Shown here: piece by piece, positions 63,311 to 64,000 of the stretch
Numbering within the stretch: position 1 is the first letter of the stretch
How the letters are laid out: every line of letters begins with the position of its first letter
From: Rhexocercosporidium sp. MPI-PUGE-AT-0058
Lineage: Eukaryota; Ascomycota; Leotiomycetes; Helotiales
DNA length: 64,000 bases
Assembly (NCBI GenBank): GCA_020746875.1
Contig: JAGTJL010000001.1
Coordinates: forward strand, 2,666,001 to 2,730,000
Reading direction: 5' to 3'
The notes under the pieces: generated by a model
Databases searched by the model: none
Told to the model about the DNA's origin: nothing
What the model saw: only the letters and a program-made list of their open reading frames with translations
Made by a program: the position numbers and the translations under genes

Positions 63311-64000
63311 CTAGAGATTTAGCGAGGATGACCTACATAAGATTAATAGAGTCTGGCACGGAATGAACCGCCACTCAGAGGGTACGAGTAGCACAGCCCC
63401 CTTGATTCAACAGTTATATCGACTATAAACACAACGTCTTCAGACCTTCGAGATCGACTCTCATTTCTATTTTTGCTTATCATTTGTTTCGACGGTTGCC
63501 ACACATTAAATATTATCTAGATTAATGAAAAGACACGATGTCAAGTCCCCGACCATACCTGGACATTTCTAGCGCACCTAATACTTAACAGCTTACGTCC
63601 TCTTAAAGCGATCTCCTGGTTTTCCACCCCTTCGAAAGACTTGCCACGGAAATCAGGCTGCAAATTTGGTCTGGAGCACTGCCATCACCTAGAATTCTTG
63701 AATTCGAATACTGCGTTGGGGTTTTGGAGAGCTCACATCAACCCTTTGCTCTCCTTAGTGTTAATAGAGAGTCGCGAGCCCTTTTCCTTCAATTATACCG
63801 GAAGATCGACCTATTCATTTTAGCCGCAAACGACGAATTATAAAAGATAACGGCCTAAGGGGTTTGGTACTTTAACTCGAAGATCGACACGATATATATT
63901 ACTAGCATTCCGACAGACCTAATGGCAGCAAACTTTTGCCTTGATCAAATGGCTACCGAAGTTTCTTTTAGGGAACTATAATTCCTCGCAGTCAATCATT
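63311..64000. other. No recognised gene to window end
   Basis: Only frames up to 60 codons are present, with no domain pattern. Confidence 0.35.

Overview
The window comes from a filamentous ascomycete nuclear genome. The evidence is short GT-AG introns (about 50-90 nt) with TACTAAC-like branch sites, typical Pezizomycotina families (S28 peptidase, HET, BTB, DUF3435, DUF7025-AAA, fungal opsin-like), and transposons whose reading frames are broken mainly by CAA/CAG to TAA/TAG and TGG to TAG changes. That last pattern is the expected product of repeat-induced point mutation (RIP). A Leotiomycete is my best guess, but this is inference only. The region is a transposon-rich, gene-poor accessory compartment in which most genes are relics.

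Layout. 0-15 kb: the end of a hAT transposon, HET-like and kinase-like relics, a short-chain dehydrogenase with one frameshift, a MITE next to a Tc1 fragment, a BTB protein, an intact O-methyltransferase, a decayed acyl-CoA desaturase with cytochrome b5 tail, and a 5'-truncated LINE that abuts a second hAT copy. 15-32 kb: a P450 relic, then two related S28 serine peptidase genes (minus at 16.2-18.2 kb, plus at 29.9-31.8 kb). They flank a transposon island made of a full-length RIP-mutated LINE (about 20-26 kb) and a complete pogo/POGK-like element with TA target duplication and terminal inverted repeats (26.4-28.8 kb). 33-43 kb: a decayed DUF3435 tyrosine-recombinase gene with C2H2 end, an intact opsin-like seven-helix gene lacking the retinal lysine, half of a Tc1 transposase, a conserved acidic nuclear-type protein and an intact aldo/keto reductase. 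43-53 kb: a DUF7025-AAA ATPase relic with a 147-bp MITE inserted just before its P-loop, a fragment of condensin subunit CAP-H, a CYTH-domain relic, a HET-domain relic and a second DUF3435 gene.

53.4-58.8 kb is the most interesting locus. A cellular RNA-dependent RNA polymerase and a superfamily 1 (Upf1/Hrr1/SAD-3-like) helicase are encoded in one continuous reading frame on the minus strand. These two activities are separate subunits of the RNAi/meiotic-silencing RdRP complexes of fission yeast and Neurospora. The polymerase half has about nine in-frame stops and its DLDGD centre reads DLNGN. The helicase half is open but its motif II Asp is Asn. The right end has a P-loop (AAA_28-like) gene and a nucleotidyltransferase-like gene, each with one stop, a chromodomain-like protein and another MITE.

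Two modes of decay coexist. RIP-like point mutation without frameshifts affects the LINE, the pogo element and the RdRP. Small indels affect the SDR, desaturase, AAA, HET and DUF3435 genes. Genes that look functional are the O-methyltransferase, S28 peptidase 1, opsin-like protein, aldo/keto reductase and probably the BTB and chromodomain proteins.
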